Of a DNA stretch of 64,000 nucleotides, positions 7,760-16,464 are shown piece after piece. The first letter of the stretch is position 1. Every line of letters starts with the position of its first letter. The position numbers were made by a program, and so were the translations under genes. Under the pieces are notes generated by a model. That model made no database searches. It was not told where the DNA came from and worked only from the letters and a program-made list of their open reading frames with translations. Origin of the DNA: Anaerobacillus alkalidiazotrophicus (GTDB taxonomy: Bacteria > Bacillota > Bacilli > Bacillales_H > Anaerobacillaceae); assembly GCF_001866055.1 (NCBI RefSeq), contig NZ_MLQS01000014.1:1-64000 (forward strand), written 5' to 3'.

Positions 7760-8395
7760 ATGAAAGATTTTCGGCTATACGCCATCACTGGAGAAGAATT
7801 TCATAAAGGGAAAAGTTTAGTTGAGGTAATGGAAGCAGCAATTATTGGTGGTGTTGATATTATTCAATTACGTGATAAAAAAAGCAGTAAAAAGGATGTA
7901 CTTCATAAAGCCTTGTTACTAAAAGACTTAACGAAAAAATATAATATCCCTTTAATTATTAATGATCATATAGACGTTGCAATAGCAGTCGATGCAGATG
8001 GTATTCATTTAGGCCAGGATGATTTGCCCTTACAAATGGCAAGAAAGATTGTTGGAAAAGAGAAAATAATTGGTATATCGACACATGAAATAGAAGAGGC
8101 AAGGGAAGCTCAATTACAAGGTGCTGATTATATTGGTGTAGGCCCAATTTTTGCAACAAAAAGTAAAGAGGATGTTGTCGATCCTGTTACAACTAAATAT
8201 ATTGAAGAGGTAAAAAAGGAGATATCGATACCTTTTGTTGCCATTGGGGGTATAAAGCTTCATAATGTTGATCAAGTTTTGAACGCTGGAGCTACAAGAA
8301 TTTGTGCAATAAGTGAAATTGTTGGAAGCGCTGATATAACAAAGACGTGTCAATTATTCATTGAAAAGATAAATGAAAGGGTGTCTACTAGATGA
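7760..8395 (+). CDS. thiE: Thiamine-phosphate synthase
   Basis: A 211-residue TIM-barrel enzyme that joins HMP-diphosphate and thiazole phosphate into thiamine monophosphate in the cytoplasm. Family motifs are present: IQLRDK near 36, LIINDHIDVA near 65 and GIHLGQDDLP near 82, GADYIGVGPIFATKSK near 125, and VAIGGI near 160. Length is normal. It is the first gene of the TPP-riboswitch operon and overlaps thiS by 4 bases (ATGA). No odd residues are seen. Confidence 0.95.
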   Translation: MKDFRLYAITGEEFHKGKSLVEVMEAAIIGGVDIIQLRDKKSSKKDVLHKALLLKDLTKKYNIPLIINDHIDVAIAVDADGIHLGQDDLPLQMARKIVGKEKIIGISTHEIEEAREAQLQGADYIGVGPIFATKSKEDVVDPVTTKYIEEVKKEISIPFVAIGGIKLHNVDQVLNAGATRICAISEIVGSADITKTCQLFIEKINERVSTR

Positions 8396-8589
8396 ACGTG
8401 ATTATTAATGGTGAAAAAAGAGAGCTACAGCTTGAAACCTTAAAAGACGTAATTGAACATTTTCACTTAGATGAAAATTTAGTTGTAACTGAAGTTAACG
8501 GAGAAATTGTTGATTGTGAAGAGCGAGCAAACACGTTACTTCAAGAAGGCATGAGAATTGAAATTGTTCAATTTGTTGGTGGTGGTTGA
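8392..8589 (+). CDS. thiS: Sulfur carrier protein ThiS
   Basis: A 65-residue ubiquitin-like sulfur carrier for thiazole synthesis. It begins MNVIINGEKRELQLETLKDV and ends in the required FVGGG, whose last glycine is thiocarboxylated. It overlaps thiE by 4 bases. The usual partners thiG, thiF and thiO are not in this operon, so they must lie elsewhere if the thiazole pathway is complete. Confidence 0.94.
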   Translation: MNVIINGEKRELQLETLKDVIEHFHLDENLVVTEVNGEIVDCEERANTLLQEGMRIEIVQFVGGG

Positions 8590-8633
8590 TTACTAACGCT
8601 TATTAATATTAATTTAGAAAGGTAGATGGAAAA

Positions 8634-9440
8634 ATGAACATTGGAAAAGCATTAACAATCGCTGGATCTGATTGTGGTGGTGGTGCAGGAATTCAAGCGG
8701 ATCTAAAAACCTTTCAAGAAAGAGACGTTTTTGGAATGAGTGTTATTACGGTATTAACTGCACAAAATACACTAGGAGTAAATGGAGTTTTTCCTCAAAC
8801 ATTAGAAGCGATTGAAGCGCAATTAGATGCAATTTATAGTGACATAGGAACAGATGCAGTGAAAACAGGAATGTTATTCTCAGAAGAGATCATTAGCCTT
8901 GTAGCAGATAAATTATTACAATATGAGGTACAAAATATTGTTGTCGACCCGGTTATGATTGCAAAGGGTGGTGCCCCTCTTCTACAGAAGCAAGCAATGA
9001 ATGCTTTAAAAACACGTTTGCTTCCGCTAGCAACTGTAGTAACCCCGAATATCCCTGAGGCTTGTGAAATACTTGGTCTATCTACTATTGAAACTCTAAA
9101 GGAAATGGAAGAAGCAGCATTAGAAATACAAAAAATAGGACCTAAATACGTTGTTTTAAAAGGGGGGCACTTAGAAGGCTCCAATAAGGCAATTGATATC
9201 CTTTTCGACGGAGAAAACTATCATTATTTTGAAACGAAAAGGATCGATACGATTCATACACATGGGACAGGCTGTACATTTGCTGCAGCAATAACTGCAG
9301 AGTTGGCTAAAAATCATTCAATTGAAGAAGCGGTGAATGTAGCAAAGAAATTTATTCAAGCTGCAATTGAAGACTCATTATGTATAGGAAGTGGCATTGG
9401 ACCTACAAAGCACAGTGCCTACAGAAAAAGGGAAATATAA
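8634..9440 (+). CDS. thiD: Hydroxymethylpyrimidine (phosphate) kinase
   Basis: A 268-residue ribokinase-family enzyme phosphorylating HMP and HMP phosphate for thiamine synthesis. The start motif ALTIAGSDCGGGAGIQADLK is the pyrimidine-kinase signature. VDPVMIAKGGAPLL sits mid-protein, and the anion-hole motif HTHGTGCTFAAA lies near 205. Length is normal. It is the third gene of the riboswitch operon, 44 bp after thiS, and a terminator follows. Confidence 0.94.
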   Translation: MNIGKALTIAGSDCGGGAGIQADLKTFQERDVFGMSVITVLTAQNTLGVNGVFPQTLEAIEAQLDAIYSDIGTDAVKTGMLFSEEIISLVADKLLQYEVQNIVVDPVMIAKGGAPLLQKQAMNALKTRLLPLATVVTPNIPEACEILGLSTIETLKEMEEAALEIQKIGPKYVVLKGGHLEGSNKAIDILFDGENYHYFETKRIDTIHTHGTGCTFAAAITAELAKNHSIEEAVNVAKKFIQAAIEDSLCIGSGIGPTKHSAYRKREI

Positions 9441-9454
9441 AAAATATAACAGAC

Positions 9455-9494
9455 GGGATATACATAAGGTGAAACTTTTGTGTATCCCTTTTTA
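9455..9494 (+). terminator. Terminator of the thi operon
   Basis: GGGATATACA pairs with GTGTATCCC across a 15-base loop, followed by TTTTT. Confidence 0.75.
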
Positions 9495-9567
9495 AAATGG
9501 TTTATCATCATCTATTTAGTAGGTATACTGTAATTAATGTACAACAATATTAGGATGGTGCGGAACT

Positions 9568-10266
9568 ATGAACGGAAATTACGAGTTACAAGTAAAGAAT
9601 GTAACCACTCCTAGGGTTTCAGATATTTCTTTTAACGCTTCACTAGGAAACATTATATCCATTATTGGTCCTTCTGGTGCTGGGAAAAGTAGTCTGTTAT
9701 TATTGTTAAATCGTTTGATTGATCCAATAAAAGGAGAGATAATTTATCGTAATAAAGTATTAACAATGTACCCGATAATTGAAATAAGAAGAAAAATTGG
9801 CTTAGTATTTCAAACTTCTTCTCTTTTTGAAGGTACAGTAGAAGATAATTTGAAATATGGTCCTAGCCTTATAGGTAGATGGAATAAAAAAAGGGGACCA
9901 GAGTTACTAGAAAAAGTGCAACTCTCTAAAGAATATTTAGGACGAGATGTTGAGCAATTATCTGGTGGACAACAGCAAAGAGTAGCTTTAGCTAGAACGT
10001 TAGCAAATGATCCAGAGATACTATTGTTAGATGAAGTGACGAGTGCATTAGATTTACAGAGTGTGGACCTAATCGAGCAGCTATTAGTTTCACTTTCTAA
10101 AGAAAAAAAAACAATAATTATGGTGACTCATAATATAAGTCAAGCGGAGCGAATTAGTGATAAAGTAATCTTTATGAAAAATGGCACAATTATTGAACAG
10201 GGAAAAACTGAAGAACTGATTAATAACCCTAAAACAGAAGAATTACAACAGTTTTTAAAGGAGTAA
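9568..10266 (+). CDS. ABC transporter ATPase, FetA/YbbL type
   Basis: A 232-residue ABC ATPase with Walker A GPSGAGKSS (34-42), the signature LSGGQQQR near 131 and Walker B LLLDEVTSALD. It pairs with the UPF0014 permease that starts 4 bp after its stop codon, the arrangement of E. coli fetAB (ybbLM) and B. subtilis yjkBA. In E. coli that pair is linked to iron export and oxidative stress resistance; the role here is inferred from the family. The ATG follows AGGATGG. Confidence 0.88.
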   Translation: MNGNYELQVKNVTTPRVSDISFNASLGNIISIIGPSGAGKSSLLLLLNRLIDPIKGEIIYRNKVLTMYPIIEIRRKIGLVFQTSSLFEGTVEDNLKYGPSLIGRWNKKRGPELLEKVQLSKEYLGRDVEQLSGGQQQRVALARTLANDPEILLLDEVTSALDLQSVDLIEQLLVSLSKEKKTIIMVTHNISQAERISDKVIFMKNGTIIEQGKTEELINNPKTEELQQFLKE

Positions 10267-10270
10267 TTAA

Positions 10271-11032
10271 ATGGCACCGACAATTTCAAATACAGCTATG
10301 TTGTTTTTAATAATATTTGTTTTAATTCCAGTTTCATTATCCTATATGTATTCGCTTGGTTTAGGAAAATCAATTACTTGGGCTTCGGTACGTGGAGTTA
10401 TTCAATTATTACTTATCGGTTATATCCTTACATATCTATTTGAACTTCCTCCAAGCATCGGGATTTCTTTCATGTTATTTGTAATGATTTCGATTGCTTC
10501 ATTTCATGCAAGCAAAAAAGGTGAGGGCATAACTAATGTCCGGATTATGATATTTTTAATAATTTTAGGTGTTGAGTTACTAATATTATCCATGTGGTTG
10601 GGATTTGGGATGATCTCTTTTACATCAGAACAAGTAATCCCTATGAGTGGTATGGTAATTGGTAATAGCATGGTAGCCATTGGTCTTGCTTTAGAACGAA
10701 TGAAAAATGAATTTCGTGAAGGGAAAGGAAAAATAGTTGCAGCTCTTTCTCTTGGAGCCAAACCCCAACAAGCTACAAAAATAATTGTACGTAAAATCGT
10801 TCGAGCTGCAATGATTCCAAATGTAGATGGTTTAAAAACAGTTGGGCTTGTCCAGTTACCAGGAATGATGACGGGCCTTATTTTAGGTGGTGTAGCTCCA
10901 ATTGATGCTATTCGTTACCAAATTGTTATTTCATTAAGTATTTTTATATGTGTGTCCATTAGTGCTATGTTAGTTACAATGCTGCTGTACCGTTATTTTT
11001 TTAATGAAAATATGCAATTAATAGACATGTAG
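10271..11032 (+). CDS. UPF0014 ABC permease, FetB/YbbM type
   Basis: A 253-residue inner-membrane protein with about seven hydrophobic segments, starting LFLIIFVLIPVSLSYMYSLG. The family motifs WASVRGVIQLLLIGYIL near 38, GMVIGNSMVAIGLALERM near 127 and GLVQLPGMMTGLILGG near 195 identify the UPF0014 (FetB/YbbM/YjkA) group. It follows the ATPase by 4 bp with its own AAAGGAG site, so the two are co-translated and form one exporter. It is the last gene of this two-gene operon. Confidence 0.9.
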   Translation: MAPTISNTAMLFLIIFVLIPVSLSYMYSLGLGKSITWASVRGVIQLLLIGYILTYLFELPPSIGISFMLFVMISIASFHASKKGEGITNVRIMIFLIILGVELLILSMWLGFGMISFTSEQVIPMSGMVIGNSMVAIGLALERMKNEFREGKGKIVAALSLGAKPQQATKIIVRKIVRAAMIPNVDGLKTVGLVQLPGMMTGLILGGVAPIDAIRYQIVISLSIFICVSISAMLVTMLLYRYFFNENMQLIDM

Positions 11033-11051
11033 ACATAATAGTATCTTTGTA

Positions 11052-12146
11052 ATGTTTAAATATAAGGGGTGTGGCTTTAAGGTGATTAAGGGAGTTTCGT
11101 ATGAAAATGGAATTATCTTTATTGGTAAGCGTCACATATCTTGTGCCTACAATGATAATGGCATTATCAGAGACTGGATAAAACCATTAAATCATCATTC
11201 TATGGTGCAAGTAGCAAAGCAAGTGACTTTTTCTATGCCACTTTGGTTTAAAGTATTAACAATGATATATTTTACACTTATTTTCCTTCCTAAATTCTTT
11301 TCTATTTTCGGTGTTTACTTTTTATGGAATGGCTTACCGTTTTACTTCTCCTTTTATTATATGTTTGGAACTCATTTTATTTTTCCAAAGAGTTTACGAA
11401 AATATCATGGTGCTGAACATAAAGTGTTTAGTTACCGAGGTCTTAAGACAATGGCAAATAAAAAGGAGATTAAAGAAGCTGAGATCACAAATCGTTATTG
11501 TTCAACTAATCTTGTTGTTATATATTTTGGTATGGCTATCGTTTGTACAATTATACTATCTTTTTCATTTCCTTTAGCTAAGGCTGTTCAATGGGCTTCT
11601 TATGGTTCGTTATTATTGACTCCTACTATTAACTATATGTTAAATTGGAAAGGGATTAAGTTGCTCAAGTTCATTGTGTTAAAGCTTTCTTATTTTTTAC
11701 AAAAGAACGTAACGACAACAGATCCAGAGGAGTTTCATATCAAAACTGCGATCAGGTCTTATCGTAGATTAGCACTAAGGGAGTTTCCTAATCAATTATT
11801 TGAAAAATCTAGACATAAAAAGGAGGAAAAGAAATTGGCAATTGTAGATATAACAATTATTCCTATTGGAACGAATGAACCGAGTGTTAGCCAATATGTC
11901 GCTGAAATTCATCAGTTACTAGAAACGTATAACGATAAGGTAAAGTATCAGCTCACACCTATGAGTACAATTATTGAAGGAGAACTCTCCGTCTTGTTCG
12001 AAGTTATCCAAGCGTTACATGAAGTTCCTTTTTCAAAAGGAGTCCAAAGAGTTGCGACAAACATTAGAATTGATGATCGAAGAGATAAACAATTAATCAT
12101 GTCTGAGAAAATACGTAGCGTAGAGGGGAAATTAAATAAATCTTAA
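11052..12146 (+). CDS. DUF1385 membrane protein reading in frame into YqgV
   Basis: A 364-residue frame made of two parts. Residues 1-255 are a shortened, divergent YqhQ-like DUF1385 protein: VSYENGIIFIGKRH near the start, two membrane helices near 65-105, the family motif KYHGAEHKVFSYR near 120 and two further helices near 155-195. Residues 262-364 are YqgV. No stop codon separates them, but a strong ribosome binding site and TTG start for yqgV lie inside the frame. The DUF1385 part may start at the GTG at 11082, which has better spacing from AAGGGG. The canonical yqhQ between yqhP and yqhR is absent, so this may be its relocated descendant. Confidence 0.7.
   Translation: MFKYKGCGFKVIKGVSYENGIIFIGKRHISCAYNDNGIIRDWIKPLNHHSMVQVAKQVTFSMPLWFKVLTMIYFTLIFLPKFFSIFGVYFLWNGLPFYFSFYYMFGTHFIFPKSLRKYHGAEHKVFSYRGLKTMANKKEIKEAEITNRYCSTNLVVIYFGMAIVCTIILSFSFPLAKAVQWASYGSLLLTPTINYMLNWKGIKLLKFIVLKLSYFLQKNVTTTDPEEFHIKTAIRSYRRLALREFPNQLFEKSRHKKEEKKLAIVDITIIPIGTNEPSVSQYVAEIHQLLETYNDKVKYQLTPMSTIIEGELSVLFEVIQALHEVPFSKGVQRVATNIRIDDRRDKQLIMSEKIRSVEGKLNKS
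11835..12146 (+). CDS. yqgV: YqgV, thiamine-binding/MTH1187 family
   Basis: A 103-residue protein (M)AIVDITIIPIGTNEPSVSQY ... GVQRVATNIRIDDRRDKQ, matching YqgV of the MTH1187/thiamine-binding (DUF77) family of small ferredoxin-fold proteins. It can start at the TTG at 11835, preceded by AAAAAGGAGG (11817-11826) at ideal spacing, giving the family length. The same codons also form the C-terminus of the upstream DUF1385 frame, so both a free and a fused form are possible. Neighbours match the Bacillus yqgU-yqgV-yqgX region. Confidence 0.82.
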   Translation: MAIVDITIIPIGTNEPSVSQYVAEIHQLLETYNDKVKYQLTPMSTIIEGELSVLFEVIQALHEVPFSKGVQRVATNIRIDDRRDKQLIMSEKIRSVEGKLNKS

Positions 12147-12153
12147 CTTCATT

Positions 12154-12305
12154 AAGAAAAGCGCAAGGTGCCCGACTATCGGCGACAAACACTGGAAGAC
12201 CTGCTCGTAGCGGTCGGGCTTTTGACCGAAAGAGAAGGTCTTCCAGTGATCGAGCCGATGGCGCCTGGAGCTAGACAGTTTCCAAGTTAGAAATTTATAA
12301 ATTCT
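12154..12305 (-). repeat. Repeat C, copy 1
   Basis: It begins AAGAAAAGCGCAAGG and ends GCTAGACAGTTTCCAAGTTAGAAATTTATAAATTCT-like (shown in part). Its interior holds GGTCTTCCAGTG and its complement. It is closest to the copy at 54481 in inverted orientation. No coding capacity. Confidence 0.85.
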
Positions 12306-12439
12306 GATTATATTAAAAAGCGTCTTACAGCCCTTTAAGAATGTAGGAAAAGTTGAAGGTAATGAAATATAACTTTAGCGGGTGACTAAATTTAATGGGC
12401 CAGCCTATTAGTTAAGGTATATTTATAATTGTTACAAAA

Positions 12440-12535
12440 ACCGAGTTATATAAATCTATATCTAGTTACGATCGGTTCGTCATAACTAGATATAGTATCT
12501 TGTAGCGAGTATGATGGGTTATGAAATTCATAAAA
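12440..12535. repeat. Repeat D, copy with perfect 13-bp stem
   Basis: CTATATCTAGTTA (12456-12468) pairs perfectly with TAACTAGATATAG (12483-12495). AGTATC and the terminal TTATGAAATTCAT follow. Compared with the copy at 24746, two stem pairs have changed on both strands. Confidence 0.75.
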
Positions 12536-12543
12536 TTAAATAA

Positions 12544-13020
12544 TTATAAGTAAAATATCACGTTTATTTTGTATGCTTCGGCAATTCCTTCAATTAATTC
12601 TTGATGATAACGTTCAACAAAATAAATCGTTCTAATTTGTTCATTTTCAGAAGCAATTAGATGCTCATCCATCTGTTCTAGTGCATGTTGCAAGGCTTTT
12701 TCATTATTACCAGAAATGGTGAAGGGAATAACTAAATCCTTATATAAATAGAAATCCCCTTTTTGAGAAGTAAAGCCAAAATCAATAAAAATGTTTTTCA
12801 TTTCTGGTTCCTTTAATTTATATAATACAAATGCATCTTCAAAAACATCATAATAAGTCAATAAATCTTTTAATAAGATTTGATCTTCAGGTGATGAAAC
12901 TATAAACCCAAATTCGTTGTAATCGATGCTTTTTTCAAAAATGAAATTCTTTATTTTTTCATGTTTCGTTAGTAATTGTTCAGTTTCTAAGGATGTCTCC
13001 AATACTGTTAATGTATTCAT
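12544..13020 (-). CDS. Hypothetical cytoplasmic protein
   Basis: A 158-residue acidic protein that I do not recognise. I chose the ATG at 13020 because GAGGAGG precedes it at proper spacing; the longer frame upstream would overlap the promoter region of yqgX. It starts MNTLTVLETSLETEQLLTKH, then has alternating strands and helices, with no cysteine and no membrane segment. It is divergent from yqgX across 84 bp, so the two promoters share a short region. Confidence 0.68.
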   Translation of the reverse strand: MNTLTVLETSLETEQLLTKHEKIKNFIFEKSIDYNEFGFIVSSPEDQILLKDLLTYYDVFEDAFVLYKLKEPEMKNIFIDFGFTSQKGDFYLYKDLVIPFTISGNNEKALQHALEQMDEHLIASENEQIRTIYFVERYHQELIEGIAEAYKINVIFYL

Positions 13021-13104
13021 AATTCCTCCTCTCTTCACACTTTGATAGGGCGTTAATTTAAGTGTAAAATAAAATATATTAAAAATGCAAAGGAGTTGTT
13101 TTAA

Positions 13105-13743
13105 ATGGAGTGGAAACAAATTCCATTGGGACCGTTACAAACAAATGCGTATGTTTTATATAATGAAAACAAGGAAGCGATAATATTCGATCCAGGTGGA
13201 GAAGGTACGAAATTAAACACTTTACTTGAGGCAGAAGGTTTATCGCCAAAAGCAATTTTGTTAACACATGCTCATTTTGATCATATTGGAGCAGTAGATG
13301 ATGTTCGTGACTTTTGGAAAATCCCGGTCTATATACATAAGAAGGAAAAAGATTGGCTAACAGACAGTAAAAAAAATGGATCGACTTTATTTTTAGGTGG
13401 GAGTAACGCAGTAAAGGTTAATGCGGCAGATTTTCTTATTAAAGAGGAGGGAAGGCTTGAAATTGGTTCGTTTAGTTTTGAAGTATTTGAAACACCAGGC
13501 CATTCACCTGGAAGTGTATCGTATTACCTAAAGGAGATAGAGATTGTTTTTTCAGGGGATGTTCTATTTGCTGGTGGAATAGGAAGAACAGATCTTCCAG
13601 GTGGAAGTTATGATGTATTAATGGATAGTATTAATAATAAATTAATGGAACTACCAGAACAAACTACAGTAGCTTCTGGACATGGACCACTTACGAGAAT
13701 AGGAATTGAAATGAATTCAAATCCATATATAAGTGGAAGATAA
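13105..13743 (+). CDS. yqgX: Metallo-beta-lactamase fold hydrolase YqgX
   Basis: A 212-residue glyoxalase II-like hydrolase. The metal motif THAHFDHIG lies near 54-62. A second His occurs in ETPGHSPGSVSYYL near 131-144, the bridging Asp in FSGDVLFAGGIGRTDL and the last His in SGHGPLT near 193. The family cleaves thioesters such as S-lactoylglutathione or bacillithiol conjugates; the substrate here is unknown. The start ATG follows AAAGGAG. Position matches yqgX of Bacillus. Confidence 0.9.
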   Translation: MEWKQIPLGPLQTNAYVLYNENKEAIIFDPGGEGTKLNTLLEAEGLSPKAILLTHAHFDHIGAVDDVRDFWKIPVYIHKKEKDWLTDSKKNGSTLFLGGSNAVKVNAADFLIKEEGRLEIGSFSFEVFETPGHSPGSVSYYLKEIEIVFSGDVLFAGGIGRTDLPGGSYDVLMDSINNKLMELPEQTTVASGHGPLTRIGIEMNSNPYISGR

Positions 13744-13772
13744 AAGGTAAACAAAGTTATATAAGAAAAAAG

Positions 13773-13795
13773 GAGGATGACGATACGTCATCCTC
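13773..13795 (-). other. Perfect hairpin, terminator-like on the minus strand
   Basis: GAGGATGACG pairs with CGTCATCCTC around a 3-base loop. The T-run lies on the minus-strand side (AAAAAAGG on plus), while the gene it follows is on the plus strand. On the plus strand it is a bare hairpin followed by a GGGGAGGGGG stretch near 13839. Confidence 0.6.
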
Positions 13796-13945
13796 AAATG
13801 GGGAGTTAATCTTAGTTATCATAAATGAACTTTTGAGGGGAGGGGGAACTCCCGAAGATCATTGCTAACTTACAACCTTATTATATAACCGCATTAACAC
13901 CATGTCAATAGTGTTAATTATAAAAAGAGGGAAGGAGAGTTAGTT

Positions 13946-15085
13946 TTGATAGATAAGTTAATAGATAAAATTATACAGAATGAAAATTGTATGATTAATT
14001 ACGCTGATTACATGAGTTTTGTTTTGTATGATCCGGTAATAGGATATTATATGAAAGATAATAAAAAATTGGGCAGAGAAGGAGATTTTTATACTAGTAG
14101 TGGTGTACATGCAGTTTTTGGTAAGGCTTTTGCCCACTTTTTTTTAGATATTATTCAAAAGGAAAAGCTTCCGGCAGTAATATGTGAATTTGGTGGTGGG
14201 GATGGACGTTTTGCCAAAGCAGTCTTAGATGAATGGCAACGAATAGCACCAATTGGTATGCTAGATCTAAAATATTCCATAATAGAAACGAGCCCTTTTC
14301 ATCGTCAAGAACAAAAAAAACTACTTTCAGACAAAGTATTTTTTAAACAGTTTGATAGTTTAGAGACATTTAGGAAAAGTAATCCGAATATTTTTGAGGG
14401 CATTATTTTTTCGAATGAATTACTAGACGCTTTTCCAGTACATGTTATTGAGAAACAAAATGGTAACATTTATGAAGTTTTCGTGTCAGTAAATGAAGAA
14501 AGAAAACAGCTGACTGAAATAAAAAAACTATGTACCAATGATCATGTATTGTTGTGGATTGAGAAATATGGACCAAAATTAAAAGATGGACAAAGAATCG
14601 AAGTTCCTTTGTATATGAACGAATGGATAAATGATATATATCAGTTTCTTAGTAAAGGATTACTAGTTACGATTGATTATGGCTTTACAAGAGACGAATG
14701 GATGCTTCCACAAAGGAAAAAAGGGAGTCTTAGAGGTTATTCTAAGCATCAACTTGTAGATAATCCACTTTTGTATCCAGCAGAAATGGATTTAACGTCT
14801 CACATACATTTAGATGCTTTTAATGATGTAGCAATAGAAGTTGGCTTCGACAAAATCATAGATGTTAGGCAAAATCGCTTTTTATTAATGATAGGGATGT
14901 TAAAATTTTCACAGGAAAATTATGACCCTAATCCTTTTTCTGAAAAAAGTAAACAAAATCGTGCAATACAAACACTAATAAATGATAATGGGATAAGTTC
15001 CGCATTTCATGTATTTCTTCATGGAAAAAAACTTTCTGCAATAAATTCATATCGCTTTTTAAATGATAATCCTTACGATATATAA
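13946..15085 (+). CDS. SAM-dependent methyltransferase, MidA/NDUFAF7 family
   Basis: A 379-residue protein of the DUF185 family, homologous to mitochondrial NDUFAF7/MidA arginine methyltransferases. Motifs seen: YADYMSFVLYDPVIGYY near 20, GREGDFYTSSGVHAVFGKAF near 43, the SAM-binding CEFGGGDGRFAKAVL near 84, GIIFSNELLDAFPVHV near 152 and TIDYGF near 235. It starts at a TTG after GAAGGAGAG. The natural substrate in bacteria is unknown. It is monocistronic, between yqgX and a block of repeats. Confidence 0.85.
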   Translation: MIDKLIDKIIQNENCMINYADYMSFVLYDPVIGYYMKDNKKLGREGDFYTSSGVHAVFGKAFAHFFLDIIQKEKLPAVICEFGGGDGRFAKAVLDEWQRIAPIGMLDLKYSIIETSPFHRQEQKKLLSDKVFFKQFDSLETFRKSNPNIFEGIIFSNELLDAFPVHVIEKQNGNIYEVFVSVNEERKQLTEIKKLCTNDHVLLWIEKYGPKLKDGQRIEVPLYMNEWINDIYQFLSKGLLVTIDYGFTRDEWMLPQRKKGSLRGYSKHQLVDNPLLYPAEMDLTSHIHLDAFNDVAIEVGFDKIIDVRQNRFLLMIGMLKFSQENYDPNPFSEKSKQNRAIQTLINDNGISSAFHVFLHGKKLSAINSYRFLNDNPYDI

Positions 15086-15110
15086 CGACTAAAGAAAATG
15101 ACCTCATTTT

Positions 15111-15226
15111 GAATAACTTTCATCAGGGAAAGCTGATGATTAGTTATTCTTATGACGTGGTATAAGTTGAACTAACAATCAGTGGGGAATGAAGGAAAAC
15201 CCCCACTGACTGAAGTTCAGCTTTAT
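15111..15226 (+). repeat. Repeat A, copy 2 (3' half)
   Basis: It holds only the second and third hairpins of repeat A (GAATAACT/AGTTATTC and AGTGGGG/CCCCCACT), ending in AGTTCAGCTTTAT. The left hairpin is absent. Confidence 0.82.
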
Positions 15227-15270
15227 ATGTACGTCGGTCTGAGAGTACATTATACTAGACATAAGTATAA

Positions 15271-15393
15271 GAGAACTCGTTCTAGCTTCGCTAGAACATC
15301 GAAAATTCAGATGGAGTCTCAACTCCACCTGAATGGAAGTTCCCACCTACGCTACGCTTAGAGGTGGGGGTCTATGCCCCTTAAGAACAAATC
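15271..15393 (-). repeat. Repeat B, copy 2 (inverted)
   Basis: A near-identical inverted copy of 3139-3261, with hairpins GTTCTAGC/GCTAGAAC, ATTCAGATGGAGT/ACTCCACCTGAAT and CCCACCT/AGGTGGG. It ends 8 bp from the stop codon of the opposite-strand regulator and probably terminates its transcript. Confidence 0.85.
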
Positions 15394-15400
15394 AGTTCGA

Positions 15401-16117
15401 TTAAGGCAATACTAGTGTCTTATATGAACAAAAACTGTAATCTATACCCTCTGACATAAAACTTTCTTTATTTAAATCGATTTCCCCAAAAAAGTAATCA
15501 AAAAATCCATGAATTAATGCTTGATGCATTTTACAGATAGGTGCACGATCTGGAACTAATTCTTTAAAAGTACAGTTATAAATTCTAAAGTTGACTTCAT
15601 GTGTTTCTTCATTATAATGCATTTCTGGATTTAAACCTTGTTGCAAGGCGACTGTCTTAATATGATTTAACTTTTCTTTGTTTTCTAAATCGCTCAAACT
15701 TAGATCTAGTGCTTGTAAATACGTTCTCGCCGACTCATATCCATATTTACGACCTGTTTCTGTTAAAGCTTTTTCACCAATAGAACCTAAACTTAAAAGT
15801 GTATCGATTGCGATTTCAGATAATTTTTGATAATCTCTATATGGAAATTGTAGGCTTACTACTTCATCTGAAAGTCTATAAAATCGACTAGGACGACCAC
15901 CTTTACCTGTTTTTTTTGTTTCTGAAATTAACATATTAACATCTTCTAATTTGGTCAAATGAAGCCGCGCAACATTCGCATGAATTTCAAATGCATCTGC
16001 TATTTCTTGAACTGTTACATCTCGATGCTGTTTCGTAACATATTGATATATTGAAAAGCGTGTAGGATCTGAAAGTACGCCAGTAATTTTTAGAGTTTGA
16101 TGCTCCATTTTTTTCAC
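15401..16117 (-). CDS. HTH transcriptional regulator with Cys-containing C-terminal domain
   Basis: A 238-residue regulator. Residues 1-75 form an ArsR/DeoR-like winged helix (VLSDPTRFSIYQYVTKQHRD, then VTVQEIADAF and HLTKLEDVNML), with GRPSRFYRLS as the wing. The C-terminal half contains YNCTFKELVPDRAPICKMH, a C-x12-C pair, and a later YSFCSY. This resembles the iron-sulfur ligand region of SufR-type regulators, with one ligand uncertain. Targets are unknown. It is transcribed leftward, toward repeat B. Confidence 0.78.
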   Translation of the reverse strand: MKKMEHQTLKITGVLSDPTRFSIYQYVTKQHRDVTVQEIADAFEIHANVARLHLTKLEDVNMLISETKKTGKGGRPSRFYRLSDEVVSLQFPYRDYQKLSEIAIDTLLSLGSIGEKALTETGRKYGYESARTYLQALDLSLSDLENKEKLNHIKTVALQQGLNPEMHYNEETHEVNFRIYNCTFKELVPDRAPICKMHQALIHGFFDYFFGEIDLNKESFMSEGIDYSFCSYKTLVLP

Positions 16118-16292
16118 TCCCTATGACATTCTAAATTAATTATAATACAGTATAAAATATAAATAAATGTATTTTCAATTTAATTATGTGGTTAAAGGTG
16201 GAAATGTTCGGAATTTGTACATTTTTAGACAAAAACTCCGTTGACTCTTTATTTTTATAGCAATTCAAATATTCATTTTAAGAAAATTTCAT

Positions 16293-16368
16293 AAGAATAG
16301 CGCAAGCGCCTTGGTCACGGCGATAGGCGCTGAAGCTAGACAGTTTCAAAGTTAGAAATTTATAAATT
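16293..16368 (-). repeat. Repeat C, copy 2 (shortest)
   Basis: A minimal copy in which the two conserved ends are almost joined: AAGAATAGCGCAAGCGCC ... GGCGCTGAAGCTAGACAG ... TTAGAAATTTATAAATT. Confidence 0.8.
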
Positions 16369-16372
16369 AAAT

Positions 16373-16402
16373 AAAAAAGACTCTAATTAACTAATTAGAG
16401 TC
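16373..16402 (-). terminator. Terminator of tRNA-Gln
   Basis: Read on the minus strand, GACTCTAATTA pairs with TAATTAGAGTC and is followed by six T. Confidence 0.8.
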
Positions 16403-16464
16403 AATACATTATTCTACACTTGAGGCGCAGTTAGATAAGCTTTAATAATATAAGGTACTTATGA

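Noticed and set aside
12544..13119. A 191-codon form of the minus-strand hypothetical gene
   Set aside because: The extra 33 codons overlap the start of yqgX on the other strand; the ATG at 13020 has the only good ribosome binding site.
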